From Pseudarthrobacter sp. PS3-L1 (GTDB lineage: Bacteria > Actinomycetota > Actinomycetes > Actinomycetales > Micrococcaceae), in the NCBI RefSeq assembly GCF_030063285.1, contig NZ_JASISU010000004.1:124001-188000 (forward strand): a stretch of DNA of 64,000 bases. Direction: 5' to 3'. Shown piece by piece: positions 34,022-43,599 of this stretch. Each line of letters opens with the position of its first letter. The stretch's first letter is position 1. The notes under the pieces were generated by a model that saw only the letters and a program-made list of their open reading frames with translations, was not told where the DNA came from and made no database searches. A program made the position numbers and the translations under genes.

Positions 34022-35533
34022 TCAGTTTCCTTCCTGGATGGTGATGTTGCTCAAGGTGCTATCGACCTCGATGATCAGGGGTAGGCCCGGCTTGCCGACG
34101 TTGTACCGGCTTTCCCCGTCAGTGGTGCCGCTGAGGTACCCCGGTTCCTGGTCAAGATTTCCGAGCGAGATGGTGGCGTCGATCGTGACCGGCACTGAGT
34201 TGGGAATCATGATGGTCACGTTGCTGGCCGTGGCATCGATCGGCACCTTGATGCTGCTGCGCAACGGTTCGCCGAGATCAAGTGCCGTCAGGTCAACTGT
34301 TGCCTGGCCAGCGGTGATATCGAGGCCTTCCTGTGCCTGGCTGATGGTTGTGGGGGTGAAAGACACATCGCGAAAACTGGTACTACTTACCTGCGAGGCA
34401 GCACTCGCTACGCTGGCCGCACACAATGCCAGGACTGCCAGCAAACTCAGGAGTCCGGCGGCCCGGCCGCGCAGGGCACAGACGATGATTCCGAGGCCAA
34501 GGACACCAGCACCGGCCCCCCATGAAACGGCGTTTACGGAACCGTCCAGCGGTACCAGCCCCAGGGCATCAAATCCCTTCAGTCCACCGCCTACCAGGAG
34601 CGCAAGCCCGACGACGACGGCGTTCCACGGTGCGCCGGGTCCGGTGGCCCGCGTTTTCTGCTGGCGCGGAGGTGTCGAGGGGGTGCCGGTGGTGCCGGGG
34701 ACTGGGGAATAGCTGGCGCCATCAGCCTTGACGCCGCCATAGGAGGGACCAGGGAATGAGGGGTGGCCGTGGGTGGGCGCAGCTGAAAAGTTGCTGTATC
34801 CCGGTTCGGCCGGGAACTGACCTTTGGCCGGGCGGGCAGGCCCGGAAGTGGAGTCAGGGGGGTAGGAACCACGGAAGCCATCCATGGACTTCCTGGATCC
34901 CTGTCTCCGTCGATCAACAATGAGATACACAGTCAGGGCAGCTGCCCCTATCCAGAACAGGATCCACAGGAAACCTCCGAATCCTCCCGATCCCCAGCCC
35001 GCGAAACCTCCACCGAACCCAGTCACGCCCAGAATGGACATGATGGTTGCGCCGGTCATGCCCGTACTCCACCGGCCTGCTCCTGCTTCCTGCGCGTGGA
35101 TCCTGCCATCAGGCTCCGGCAGCAGCGCCCATGCAACGCCGTAGAGGAGGACGCCAAAGCCAGCGAAGATGACGAGGACAAGGAACGCCGCCCGCACGAT
35201 CAGTGGGTCAACGCCCAGCTTGGCGGCAACCCCGCTGCAGACGCCCCCGAGCCATCGGTTGCTGCCCCGGACCATATTCTGGCGTCGAAGCCAAGCGAAG
35301 AAGTCCTCCGCACCCTGCTTTTCCTTGGCGGGCGATGGCAGGCCGGGTGGCGTGTCAGTGGGCAGTTGGGGTGGCGCGTCACCTAGATCGGAGCCCTTCG
35401 GCGGTGCCCCTTGCGAGGGTGGGTCCTGGGAGGAGGGTATCGATAGTCCCAGTGGCAGCGTGGGATTTTCTGGGTCAGGTTCTGACGTGCGGTTGTCGTC
35501 ATCGGCGTGAGTGTGCGGGTCCATACACTCCAT
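34022..35533 (-). CDS. PspC domain protein with C-terminal LiaF-like domain
   Basis: A 503-residue protein. The Pro/Asp-rich polar N-terminus spans 1-85. The PspC domain (about 88-142) contains SNRWLGGVCSGVAAKLGVDP. More transmembrane helices follow, then a Pro/Gly-rich linker (about 220-300) and a second set of helices (about 305-390). The C-terminal beta-rich domain (about 395-503) has repeated SSIKVPIDATASNVTIMIP-type strands, as in LiaF/DUF2154 or DUF4097 proteins. LiaF-like proteins restrain a cognate sensor kinase. GGGGGA lies 5 bases before ATG 35533. It is divergent from a PspC-kinase gene, 108 bases away. Confidence 0.85.
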   Translation of the reverse strand: MECMDPHTHADDDNRTSEPDPENPTLPLGLSIPSSQDPPSQGAPPKGSDLGDAPPQLPTDTPPGLPSPAKEKQGAEDFFAWLRRQNMVRGSNRWLGGVCSGVAAKLGVDPLIVRAAFLVLVIFAGFGVLLYGVAWALLPEPDGRIHAQEAGAGRWSTGMTGATIMSILGVTGFGGGFAGWGSGGFGGFLWILFWIGAAALTVYLIVDRRRQGSRKSMDGFRGSYPPDSTSGPARPAKGQFPAEPGYSNFSAAPTHGHPSFPGPSYGGVKADGASYSPVPGTTGTPSTPPRQQKTRATGPGAPWNAVVVGLALLVGGGLKGFDALGLVPLDGSVNAVSWGAGAGVLGLGIIVCALRGRAAGLLSLLAVLALCAASVASAASQVSSTSFRDVSFTPTTISQAQEGLDITAGQATVDLTALDLGEPLRSSIKVPIDATASNVTIMIPNSVPVTIDATISLGNLDQEPGYLSGTTDGESRYNVGKPGLPLIIEVDSTLSNITIQEGN

Positions 35534-35641
35534 CTTTCCCCCAGCTTTCCCCCGCCTCTATGGGGGAACACCCTGAACGTACCCTGAGGTACCCCTGGAT
35601 GGCTGCCCCGGCTCGGTCGCGGAACGGCGAAGCGTGCTTGG

Positions 35642-37078
35642 ATGGAAGGCATGTCGACCTCCCCCACCCCACCGCTGACCCGCAGTGCAGATCGATGGCT
35701 CGCTGGCGTCTGCCAGGGCCTGGCCATGCATCTCGGGTGGCCTGTCAGGCTGGTGAGGGCCGGTATGGTCCTCGCAGTCTTTGCCGGTGGAGCCGGGGCC
35801 GTGTTCTACGGCTTCCTGTGGCTGTTTGTTCCCACGGCAGATGAAATGCTTCGCAGTGCTGAACGTCGACCGGTTTCTCCGATTGCACCGGCCGTGAGCC
35901 ATGGATTCCAGCCACCAGGATCAGGGGCAGCACAGGAGGTTGCGGGAGCGTCTGCAGTAACGCTGGCTGCTGGGAGTGCTCCACAAGGATCACCAGGGGA
36001 AAAGGCAAAGGGCCGGGCTTCGGGTCCGGCGGGGGCGGCAGCCGGCAGTGGCGCGTCTCCGGGCGGGAAACGGGGACACACGCTTCCCTACGCCAGGGAA
36101 ATCCTTACAGGAAGTGGCCTTCTGTTCCTTGGCGGAATATTGGTCGCCAGGCACCTCGGCGTCAACGTTCCACTTGGCACCATCCTGCCTGGGGCCGCGG
36201 TGCTGGCTGGGGCAGCGATCGCGTGGATGCAGCTGGACGATGCACGCAGGACCGGGTTGGTCAGCCGATCCGGGGCAAACCGATCAGGCGGTTGGATTCG
36301 TCTTCTTGCGGGTCTTGCGATGGTGATCGGCGGTGTGCTGGTGGTGGTCTCCGGGTCTGGGTCGTGGGAGCAGACCTGGCTGGCGCTTCTTGCGTCGATA
36401 GCCGTACTGGGCGGAGTGGCGCTTGTTTTGTTGCCCTGGGCCCTTAAATTCTGGCGCGACCTAGAACGTGAACGGACAGGTCGGATCCGGGAGACCGAAA
36501 GGGCGGAGATTGCTGCCCATCTGCACGATTCTGTGCTCCAGACCCTGGCCCTGATCCAGCGGCGCGCAGGCAGCGAGGTGGATGTGGTCCGGCTTGCCCG
36601 CGCCCAGGAGCGTGAGCTTCGGGCCTGGCTCTACCAGCACCCAGGCGAGGGCGCAGGGTTGATGGCGGAGCGGCTGAGAACTGCCGCAGCAGAGGTGGAG
36701 GATGCCACTGGTCAGGTTGTCGACGTCGTGTGCGTGGGTGACGCTCCCGTAAGTGAGCAACACGAAGCCCTGGTCCAGGCGTGTAGGGAGGCTATGCTCA
36801 ATGCCGCCCGCCATGGTGGCGGTGCGGTCTCCGTCTATCTGGAAATCTCAGCGGCCGCCACGGAAGTTTTTGTCAGGGACAGGGGGCGGGGATTCAGCCT
36901 GGCCACTGTTCCGGCGGATCGGCTGGGGATCCGTGAGTCAATCATTGGCCGAATGCGGAGACACGGCGGATCAGCTGAGATACTCTCGTCGGCGGAGGGT
37001 ACAGACGTGCGGCTGCGCCTACCGTCATTCGAGTCCACCACAACGACGAAAGCCCAGCGCGCGGAGGAGACAAGATGA
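35642..37078 (+). CDS. PspC-fused sensor histidine kinase, LiaS/NarX type
   Basis: A 478-residue kinase with an N-terminal PspC domain (about 12-68, containing DRWLAGVCQGLAMHLGWPV) and four further helices between about 155 and 275. A HisKA_3 segment follows, with phosphoacceptor His in IAAHLHDSVLQTLALIQ (about 289-305). The HATPase domain has NAARHGGGAVSVYLE and VRDRGRGFSL (about 385-425). It probably senses membrane stress and phosphorylates the regulator encoded next, which overlaps by 4 bases. The start is uncertain: ATG 35642 lacks a ribosome binding site, and ATG 35651 has GGAAGG only 1 base upstream. Confidence 0.92.
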   Translation: MEGMSTSPTPPLTRSADRWLAGVCQGLAMHLGWPVRLVRAGMVLAVFAGGAGAVFYGFLWLFVPTADEMLRSAERRPVSPIAPAVSHGFQPPGSGAAQEVAGASAVTLAAGSAPQGSPGEKAKGRASGPAGAAAGSGASPGGKRGHTLPYAREILTGSGLLFLGGILVARHLGVNVPLGTILPGAAVLAGAAIAWMQLDDARRTGLVSRSGANRSGGWIRLLAGLAMVIGGVLVVVSGSGSWEQTWLALLASIAVLGGVALVLLPWALKFWRDLERERTGRIRETERAEIAAHLHDSVLQTLALIQRRAGSEVDVVRLARAQERELRAWLYQHPGEGAGLMAERLRTAAAEVEDATGQVVDVVCVGDAPVSEQHEALVQACREAMLNAARHGGGAVSVYLEISAAATEVFVRDRGRGFSLATVPADRLGIRESIIGRMRRHGGSAEILSSAEGTDVRLRLPSFESTTTTKAQRAEETR

Positions 37079-37752
37079 GCGGCACCGCCCCGGAGCCAGC
37101 AGAAATACCGGGCATCCGCCTGGTGATTGTTGATGACCACGCGATTTTTCGGTCCGGCCTCAAGGCGGACCTTGACCCGAGCCTGCTCGTGGTGGGGGAA
37201 GCCGGTTCAGTCGATGATGCCGTGCGCGTCATCGCCGAAGTCCGCCCCGACGTCGTCCTCCTTGATGTCCATCTGCCTGGTGGCCGGGGCGGCGGTGGAC
37301 ACGAGGTCATCACCAGTTCAGCGGCACTGCACGGCACCACGCGATTCCTGGCCCTGAGCGTCTCCGATGCTGCCGAGGACGTCGTCTCCGTGATCCGGGC
37401 AGGAGCAAGGGGGTACATCACCAAGTCCGCGTCAGGGAAAGACATCACAGATGCCATCAACCGCGTGGCAGGCGGCGACGCAGTGTTTTCGCCCCGGCTT
37501 GCCGGTTTCGTGCTGGATGCCTTCGGTACGTCCCCGGCAGAGATCGCTGATGACGAGCTGGACAGGCTGTCAGCACGCGAACTCGAAGTCATGCGTCTGA
37601 TCGCCCGAGGCTACAGCTACAAAGAGGTGGCAAAGGAGCTTTTCATCGGCATCAAAACCGTTGAAACCCACGTATCAGCTGTATTGCGCAAGCTCCAGCT
37701 ATCGAGCCGTCACGAACTGACCCACTGGGCTGCGCAGCGCAGGCTACTCTGA
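37075..37752 (+). CDS. LuxR/NarL-family response regulator
   Basis: A 225-residue regulator. The receiver domain has the acidic pair DD (20-21), phosphoacceptor Asp 64 in VVLLDVHLPGG, a switch Ser/Thr in LALSVSDAA and Lys in YITKSASGK. The LuxR helix-turn-helix (about 165-222) has LSARELEVMRLIARGYSYKE and IKTVETHVSAVLRKL. It is translationally coupled (ATGA) to the PspC kinase. By analogy with LiaR, the divergent PspC/LiaF operon is the expected target. An insertion of Gly residues follows Asp 64 (PGGRGGGGHEV), lengthening that loop. Confidence 0.93.
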   Translation: MSGTAPEPAEIPGIRLVIVDDHAIFRSGLKADLDPSLLVVGEAGSVDDAVRVIAEVRPDVVLLDVHLPGGRGGGGHEVITSSAALHGTTRFLALSVSDAAEDVVSVIRAGARGYITKSASGKDITDAINRVAGGDAVFSPRLAGFVLDAFGTSPAEIADDELDRLSARELEVMRLIARGYSYKEVAKELFIGIKTVETHVSAVLRKLQLSSRHELTHWAAQRRLL

Positions 37753-37767
37753 GGCGAACCGCACCAT

Positions 37768-38997
37768 CTACTGGAGTGTGGTGGCGCTGCCAAGGAAATC
37801 CTGGAGCCTCGTGACTCCGGTTGCCAGGTCGTCGTCACCCAGTGCGTAGGAGAGCCTCAGGTAGCCGGAGGGCCCGAAGGCCTCGCCGGGAACCACAGCT
37901 ACCTCGACCTGGTCGAGGATCAGTGCAGCCAGATCCGCAGACGTCTCAGGGACAGACGAGCCACCACTCGAGGTCGGGAACGTCCTGCCGAGGAGACCCC
38001 GGACATCCGCATAGACGTAGAACGCTCCCTTGGGCGTGGGACATTCCACGCCGTCAATCGCATTAAGGCCTGCCACAATAGCCTTGCGCCGGCGATCGAA
38101 GGCAACTTTCATTTCATCGACGGCGGTGAGGGGGCCCGAGACAGCTGCCAGGGCCGCTACCTGCATGATGTTGGAAACATTCGATGTCGCATGGGACTGC
38201 AGATTGGTGGCAGCCTTGATCACATCAACAGGACCAATCATCCATCCCACACGCCACCCCGTCATGGCGTAGGTCTTGGCTACGCCATTGAGAATGACCA
38301 CTTTGTCAGCAAGTTCTGGCACGACCGTAGCGATTGAGGTAAACGGAACCCCGTCATATGTCAGGTGTTCGTAAATCTCGTCGGTGACGACCCAGAGGCC
38401 CTTGGCTGCGGCCCACACGCCAATGTCCCGTACCTGCTCTGGTGAGTAGACGGCCCCGGTGGGGTTGGACGGAGAAACGAAAAGCAGAATCTTGGTCTTC
38501 TCTGTTACGGCGGCCTCAAGCTGCTCGACGCTCACAAGGTACCCCTGCTCAGGTCCCGCAAATACGTCCACAGGCACACCGCCCGCGAGGCGGATTGCCT
38601 CCGGGTATGTAGTCCAGAAGGGCGTGGGGATAAGTACTTCGTCCCCGGGATCAAGAAGCGTGGCGAAGGTGTTGTAGACAGCCTGCTTGCCGCCGTTGGT
38701 CACTAGGACCTGGCTGGCATCCGCGGCGTAGCCTGAATCGCGGAGCGTCTTCTCCACGATGGCCTTCTTCAGCTCGGGAAGCCCGCCCGCGGGGGAGTAC
38801 CTGTGGTATTTCGGCTGGCGGGCGGCCTCAATGGCTGCCTGCACAATGTAGTCAGGGGTAGGAAAGTCTGGCTCACCGGCACCGAAACCGATGACCGGCC
38901 TGCCAGCCGCCTTCAGCGCCTTGGCCTTGGCGTCTACGGCCAGGGTTGCGGATTCGGCAATGGCGGAGATGCGTTTGGATACGCGTGCGGAAGACAT
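37768..38997 (-). CDS. Pyridoxal-phosphate aminotransferase (aspartate aminotransferase-like)
   Basis: A 409-residue fold-type I class I/II aminotransferase, most like prokaryotic aspartate aminotransferase. [15 protein letters not shown] (about 38-52), [12 protein letters not shown] (about 180-191), the Asp of VTDEIYEHL and the PLP lysine in [17 protein letters not shown] (about 241-257) are all present, as is the Arg carboxylate contact in [11 protein letters not shown] prefer ATG 38997 (ACGGA 6 bases upstream, start [10 protein letters not shown]). ATG 39012 in frame is an alternative. It is convergent with the response regulator gene, 15 bases apart. Confidence 0.92.
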   Translation of the reverse strand: MSSARVSKRISAIAESATLAVDAKAKALKAAGRPVIGFGAGEPDFPTPDYIVQAAIEAARQPKYHRYSPAGGLPELKKAIVEKTLRDSGYAADASQVLVTNGGKQAVYNTFATLLDPGDEVLIPTPFWTTYPEAIRLAGGVPVDVFAGPEQGYLVSVEQLEAAVTEKTKILLFVSPSNPTGAVYSPEQVRDIGVWAAAKGLWVVTDEIYEHLTYDGVPFTSIATVVPELADKVVILNGVAKTYAMTGWRVGWMIGPVDVIKAATNLQSHATSNVSNIMQVAALAAVSGPLTAVDEMKVAFDRRRKAIVAGLNAIDGVECPTPKGAFYVYADVRGLLGRTFPTSSGGSSVPETSADLAALILDQVEVAVVPGEAFGPSGYLRLSYALGDDDLATGVTRLQDFLGSATTLQ

Positions 38998-39182
38998 GGC
39001 GGGTCCGTTCATTCGCTGGCAGCCTGACGGCTGAATGGTGGAATACGACGCCTTCTACTCTATGCTGATCTACGGATCTTTCGGGGTGCGGACAGCCTAA
39101 TGTGACTGGTCGCAACCGGCCATGACAGCTGTCAATATTTTGTGCTAGGTGGCCTGGCCTGTGGGGTCCAAAACGGAACTGG

Positions 39183-39212
39183 TTCGACGTACGGCAAGTT
39201 GTTGCGTAGAGT
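39183..39212 (+). promoter_or_regulatory. Putative promoter for tRNA-Trp/secE/nusG
   Basis: TTCGAC (39183-39188), an 18-base spacer and TAGAGT (39207-39212) lie 88 bases before tRNA-Trp. The same TAGAGT -10 occurs before tRNA-Thr. Confidence 0.45.
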
Positions 39213-39299
39213 GGTTCTCCGGTGTTGAAAACACAGATGATTCCGTGCGCCTAGATGAAAATCGCTGGTGTGGACAAATGGTCTGTATTTCTGATCCAT

Positions 39300-39372
39300 A
39301 GGGTAGTGGCGCAATTGGTAGCGCAGCGGTCTCCAAAACCGCAGGTTGCAGGTTCGAGTCCTGTCTGCCCTG
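39300..39372 (+). tRNA. tRNA-Trp (anticodon CCA)
   Basis: A 73-base cloverleaf. Acceptor AGGGTAG pairs with CTGCCCT (one G-U), the D arm contains GGCGCAATTGGTAGCGC, the anticodon stem-loop is GCGGTCTCCAAAACCGC, the T arm is CAGGTTCGAGTCCTG and the discriminator is G. CCA is not encoded. The tRNA-Trp/secE/nusG order is common in Actinobacteria. Confidence 0.95.
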
Positions 39373-39468
39373 CGCAAGCTGTTCCGATCAGTGAATCGAA
39401 ACAAGCGCAGCAACATGGTCCTGTTCCGGACCGGGTTTTCCGACATTGAACAGATGAGTGAGGCGCAG

Positions 39469-39738
39469 GTGAGCGAAACAACTGCAGGCAGCTCCAAAGG
39501 CCGCCCGGCCAAAAAAGCTGCTAAAGCAGGACTATTCGCCCGAATTGCGCTCTTCGTCCGCCAGATCATTGGCGAACTCAAGAAAGTCGTGACCCCCACC
39601 CGCAAGGAACTGGTCAGATACACACTGGTAGTGCTGGTGTTCGTGGCCATCATGATGGTCATCGTCAGCATTCTGGATATTGGCTTCGGTACTGCGGTCA
39701 GTTGGGTATTCGGCGGCGTGGGTCCCTCAGACCGTTGA
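39469..39738 (+). CDS. secE: Preprotein translocase subunit SecE
   Basis: An 89-residue single-span SecE that stabilises SecY in the Sec translocon. The cytoplasmic amphipathic helix IGELKKVVTPTRKELVRYT is followed by one transmembrane segment (VVLVFVAIMMVIVSILDIGF). The Lys-rich N-terminus KGRPAKKAAKAG fits actinobacterial SecE. I chose GTG 39469 because GAGG lies 5 bases upstream. ATG 39454 in frame has no ribosome binding site. It is followed by nusG. Confidence 0.92.
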   Translation: MSETTAGSSKGRPAKKAAKAGLFARIALFVRQIIGELKKVVTPTRKELVRYTLVVLVFVAIMMVIVSILDIGFGTAVSWVFGGVGPSDR

Positions 39739-39886
39739 GGACCCCAGGTCGCTGGGACGCCCGGGACCGCCACGGCGATGATCGCCGCAGGCTGCGCAGC
39801 TACCGAGGATTGGTTCAAGCCCGTGCACTGCACGGGATTGCGCTATTTAACTAGGCATGTAAGGCAATGAGGAAGCAGGAGACCAA

Positions 39887-40762
39887 GTGTCTGAGCAGGA
39901 GCTCGAGGTAACCGAGACTGAGCTGGAAACGTCCACGGACGCAACGGCAACCACGGTTGAGGCCGGGGATGAGTCCGCGGCACACTCCGCTGCACCCGAA
40001 AACACCCAGGTTGATGCAGCTGACGGTGACTCAACAGACGTTGATTCAGCTGACTCTGTTGATGGCGGCAGTTCTGAGGAACTGGACAGCCCCGAAGAAA
40101 CAGACGACGCCGGCTCGGACGAGGACACTGACGCCCTCGCGGCTGCTGCCGCTGCAGCGGCAGTTGATCCGGCCGATGAGTTCAAGGCAAAGCTTCGCCG
40201 CCAGGAGGGTGACTGGTACGTCATTCACTCCTACGCAGGCTATGAGAACCGCGTGAAGGCAAACCTCGAGACCCGCATCCAGACCTTGGACATGGAAGAT
40301 TACATCTTCGAAATCCAGGTTCCGATGGAAGAAGTTGTCGAGATCAAGAACGCCCAGCGTAAGATCATCAACCGAGTCCGCATCCCCGGCTACGTTCTGG
40401 TTCGCATGGACCTGACAGATGCATCATGGGGCGCCGTGCGGCACACCCCCGGTGTAACCGGGTTCGTGGGTAACGCACATAACCCCGTACCGTTGCGCCT
40501 GGATGAGGTCTTTTCCATGCTGGCGCCGGTGTTCGAAGAAGAGCAGGCAGAAAAGGGCAAACCGGTCAAGCATGCGGCCGCCGCTATCGACGTCGACTTC
40601 GAAGTCGGCGAATCTGTCATCGTCAAGGAGGGGCCCTTCGAGACCCTCAATGCGACCATCTCCGAGATCAAGGTCGAATCCCAGACCCTGGTGGTTCTTG
40701 TCTCGATTTTCGAGCGCGAGACTCCTGTGACCCTTGCCTTCAACCAGGTCACGAAGATCTAG
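39887..40762 (+). CDS. nusG: Transcription termination/antitermination factor NusG
   Basis: NusG (291 residues) binds RNA polymerase and couples it with Rho or ribosomal protein S10. The conserved part starts near residue 107. The NGN domain has [20 protein letters not shown] and [11 protein letters not shown], and the C-terminal KOW domain has [19 protein letters not shown] (about 242-260). The first 105 residues are an acidic, Ser/Asp/Glu-rich low-complexity extension, long even for Actinobacteria. GTG 39887 has AGGAG 7 bases upstream. Confidence 0.96.
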   Translation: MSEQELEVTETELETSTDATATTVEAGDESAAHSAAPENTQVDAADGDSTDVDSADSVDGGSSEELDSPEETDDAGSDEDTDALAAAAAAAAVDPADEFKAKLRRQEGDWYVIHSYAGYENRVKANLETRIQTLDMEDYIFEIQVPMEEVVEIKNAQRKIINRVRIPGYVLVRMDLTDASWGAVRHTPGVTGFVGNAHNPVPLRLDEVFSMLAPVFEEEQAEKGKPVKHAAAAIDVDFEVGESVIVKEGPFETLNATISEIKVESQTLVVLVSIFERETPVTLAFNQVTKI

Positions 40763-40888
40763 TCACCCAAGAATTCGTCCGGTCCCACCCGCTTAGTGGA
40801 GCCGGACGGTCGGTCGCCTCGCCATGGCGGCCACAAACCTGAGGCACGCTCCTGTGCCCCAGGAAGAAATTGAGAGAAGGACCCTACA

Positions 40889-41320
40889 TTGGCTCCCAAG
40901 AAGAAGGTCACCGGCCTCATCAAGCTGCAGATCAAGGCAGGCGCCGCCAACCCGGCACCGCCGATCGGTCCTGCACTCGGTCAGCACGGCGTCAACATCA
41001 TGGAATTCTGCAAGGCGTACAACGCTGCGACAGAAGCCCAGCGCGGTAATGTCATCCCCGTAGAAATCACTGTCTATGAGGATCGTTCCTTTACATTCAT
41101 CACCAAGACCCCGCCGGCTGCGGAACTCATCAAGAAGGCAGCAGGAGTTGCCAAGGGTTCAGCGACCCCGCACACCGTCAAGGTTGCCAAGCTGACCCAG
41201 GCACAGGTCGAAGAGATCGCCAGCACCAAAATGGAAGACCTCAACGCCACCAGCCTTGCCGGAGCGTCGAAGATCATTGCTGGCACCGCCCGCTCCATGG
41301 GTATCACTGTCGAAGGCTGA
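40889..41320 (+). CDS. rplK: 50S ribosomal protein L11
   Basis: L11 (143 residues) binds 23S rRNA at the GTPase-associated centre, the thiostrepton site. [21 protein letters not shown] (split: the Pro-Pro-Ile-Gly motif is at about 21-24) and the C-terminal RNA-binding domain with [20 protein letters not shown] are diagnostic. The start is TTG 40889 with AGAAGGA 8 bases upstream, giving MAPKKKVTG. Transcription probably continues from nusG. Confidence 0.97.
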
Positions 41321-41488
41321 CACCCGCACCGTTCTGAGGCTGCGGGCACTGCCCAGCAGTACGGAACACCGCCGGGAAACCGGCACCACTGAAACACTAG
41401 GAATGACGTCCCTCCCGCAGGGAGAGTCGTCTGTGGCAGGGCCCAGCGCGGTCCGCAGACCACAACTGCACAAGGAGAAGTAAGCAGC
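41321..41488 (+). promoter_or_regulatory. Structured rplK-rplA spacer, candidate L1 control region
   Basis: This 168-base spacer contains three hairpins in a row: GCCGG-GAAA-CCGGC with a GNRA loop (41371-41384), CTCCC-GCA-GGGAG (41412-41424), and a GGTC-CGCA-GACC stem nested near TGTGG/CCACA (41432-41464). It ends with AAGGAGAAG before rplA. The spacer is far longer than the usual few bases between these genes. A regulatory role is inferred. Confidence 0.45.
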
Positions 41489-42196
41489 ATGGCAAAGCGC
41501 AGCAAAGCATATGAGGCAGCAGCCGCCAAGATCGACGCCGAGAAGTTCTACGCGCCGTTCGAGGCAGTAACCCTGGCCAAGGACACCAACCCGTCCAAGT
41601 TTGATGCAACCGTCGAGGTGGCTTTCCGCTTGGGTGTCGACCCCCGCAAGGCAGATCAGATGGTGCGCGGCACTGTTAACCTGCCCCACGGAACCGGCAA
41701 GGTTGCACGGGTCCTGGTGTTCGCAACTGGCGACAAGGCAGAGGCAGCAATTGCTGCTGGCGCCGACTTCGTTGGCTCCGATGACCTGATCGAAAAGATC
41801 CAGGGCGGATGGACCGACTTTGACGCCGCCGTTGCTACGCCTGACCTGATGGGTAAGGTTGGCCGTCTTGGTAAGGTCCTGGGGCCGCGTAACCTCATGC
41901 CGAACCCGAAGACCGGAACCGTCACTGCAGATGTCGCTAAGGCTGTCAACGACATCAAGGGCGGCAAGATCGACTTCCGCGTCGACAAGCACTCGAACCT
42001 TCACTTCATCATCGGCAAGGTTTCCTTCGACAAGATCAAGCTTGCCGAGAACTATGCAGCAGCACTTGAAGAGGTGCTTCGTCTGAAGCCCTCCGCCTCC
42101 AAGGGCCGCTACATCCAGAAGGCAACCGTGGCTACCACGTTTGGCCCCGGCATTTCGGTTGACCCCAACGTCACCAAGGTGCTCACCGACGCATAA
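41489..42196 (+). CDS. rplA: 50S ribosomal protein L1
   Basis: L1 (235 residues) forms the L1 stalk at the E site and in many bacteria represses its own m[62 protein letters not shown] and [16 protein letters not shown] are characteristic. GGAG lies 10 bases before ATG 41489. A strong terminator follows, ending the secE-nusG-rplK-rplA unit. Confidence 0.97.
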   Translation: MAKRSKAYEAAAAKIDAEKFYAPFEAVTLAKDTNPSKFDATVEVAFRLGVDPRKADQMVRGTVNLPHGTGKVARVLVFATGDKAEAAIAAGADFVGSDDLIEKIQGGWTDFDAAVATPDLMGKVGRLGKVLGPRNLMPNPKTGTVTADVAKAVNDIKGGKIDFRVDKHSNLHFIIGKVSFDKIKLAENYAAALEEVLRLKPSASKGRYIQKATVATTFGPGISVDPNVTKVLTDA

Positions 42197-42227
42197 CGAA
42201 ACGCCTGGTCATCCGGCTAGGTTTATG

Positions 42228-42262
42228 AAAAAAGCCGCCCAGCTCGCCTGGGCGGCTTTTTT
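42228..42262 (+). terminator. Intrinsic terminator after rplA
   Basis: GCCGCCCAG pairs with CTGGGCGGC, flanked by six A before and six T after, so it can act on both strands. It closes the rplKA transcript. Confidence 0.93.
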
Positions 42263-42415
42263 GTGGCCCTCGGCTGGTGAAGTGCTTGAGAACACACGCG
42301 GAAACGACGTGGAACTCCACAAGATTCCGACATATGCTGACGTTCACCACCACCGACGGGGGTAATGCGGAGTCAGGCCATACGATGCCTGGCAGAGACA
42401 GGTGGAGTGAGCGGC

Positions 42416-43534
42416 ATGGAAGATGATCCGCGGATCGAACAGCTCTGGATCCCAGACCAGCTAGATGCCTCCGATGCGGTGGATTTCCTCGCCGCAGTCG
42501 AGGTGGGTCGGAAAGTTCGGATGCAGACCTGGGGTACGGATGACCTGGCATATTCCGCTCAGGAGAAGCTCCTTGAGGTGAATTCCCCATACGAACGCCA
42601 GGTGATCCTCGTGGCCAGGCTTGGCGGAGAGATTGTCGGGGCCGCTGATATTGCCTTCCCACTGACGGACAGCCTTGATCTGGCGGAGGTGACCCTGGAT
42701 ATCCTTCCGGAGATCCGCGGACTTGGTATCGGGCGTCAGTTGCTTGAGGCAGCAGAGCATTACGCCAGGGGAGAGGGACGCAGCGTTATCAGGGTAGAGA
42801 CGAACCATCCCGGAGCCACGCTCGATGCGTTTGATGGCGAACAGCTGGAACCAGGTGCAGGCCATGGATTCGTGCCCCTGGATAATCGCGAGGTGGATTT
42901 CGCCCAGCGTGCGGGCTACGAGCTGCAGAGAATTGAGCAGTTCAGTGCCTGTGCACTGCCACTGGATACACAGCTCGTTGCTGACCTGCTTGAGGAAGCT
43001 GGCGCTGCAAGTGGAACTCGCTACCGCCTCCATCACTGGACGGATAGATGTCCACAAGAATGGCTGGAGCCCGTGGCCGTGCTGGAGAACCTGGCTGGGG
43101 TTGATATGGAGGCTGATTTGAGCCCACCCGTTGACGTTGAATTCACCGTTGACGGTGGTGTACTTCGTGATGCTGAGTCGGCCGCCATTAACCAGGGCCG
43201 GCGCACTGTCGTAACTGCCGTTGAACACCTTGGATCAGGAGCACTTGTTGGGCTGACCACCATCAGCGTCCTGGCCCACAGGCCCGACGTGGTCTTCCAG
43301 GACGACACGCTGATTCTTGAGCAGCACCGCGGAAACAAGTTGGGGCTGCTGATCAAGGTCACCAATATGGTCCGGCTGACCGAACAGGTGCCAGATGCGC
43401 GGGTGATCTATACCTGGAATGCTCCAGAGAACAGGTATCTCCTGACGGTCAACCAGCAAGTTGGTTTCAGTACCGCAGGAGTCACAGGAGTGTGGCAAAA
43501 AGAGTTGCCACGGCTGGAATCACGGCAGAGCTAG
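42416..43534 (+). CDS. Tandem GNAT acetyltransferase inserted between rplA and rplJ
   Basis: A 372-residue protein with two GNAT-like halves. The N-terminal half has VTLDILPEIRGLGIGRQLLE with the RGLGIG acetyl-CoA loop (about 105). The C-terminal half ends with TLILEQHRGNKLGLLIKVTN and WNAPENRYLLTVNQQVGF, with a loop HRGNKLG. This is like MshD- and Eis-type tandem GNATs with one or two active sites. The start is ATG 42416 with GGTGGAG about 8 bases upstream. GTG 42407 is possible. It lies between the rplA terminator and the rplJ promoter, so it has its own transcript. TACGAT (42381-42386) may be its -10. Confidence 0.82.
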   Translation: MEDDPRIEQLWIPDQLDASDAVDFLAAVEVGRKVRMQTWGTDDLAYSAQEKLLEVNSPYERQVILVARLGGEIVGAADIAFPLTDSLDLAEVTLDILPEIRGLGIGRQLLEAAEHYARGEGRSVIRVETNHPGATLDAFDGEQLEPGAGHGFVPLDNREVDFAQRAGYELQRIEQFSACALPLDTQLVADLLEEAGAASGTRYRLHHWTDRCPQEWLEPVAVLENLAGVDMEADLSPPVDVEFTVDGGVLRDAESAAINQGRRTVVTAVEHLGSGALVGLTTISVLAHRPDVVFQDDTLILEQHRGNKLGLLIKVTNMVRLTEQVPDARVIYTWNAPENRYLLTVNQQVGFSTAGVTGVWQKELPRLESRQS

Positions 43535-43564
43535 CACCGTCACTGGCAGCTGGGCCGCCGCAAT

Positions 43565-43594
43565 TTGGACTTGGGCGAAGGGTACCCGTAGACT
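43565..43594 (+). promoter_or_regulatory. Promoter of rplJ-rplL
   Basis: TTGGAC (43565-43570), an 18-base spacer and TAGACT (43589-43594) match the housekeeping sigma consensus well. A 250-base leader follows. Confidence 0.7.
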
Positions 43595-43599
43595 AGGGG

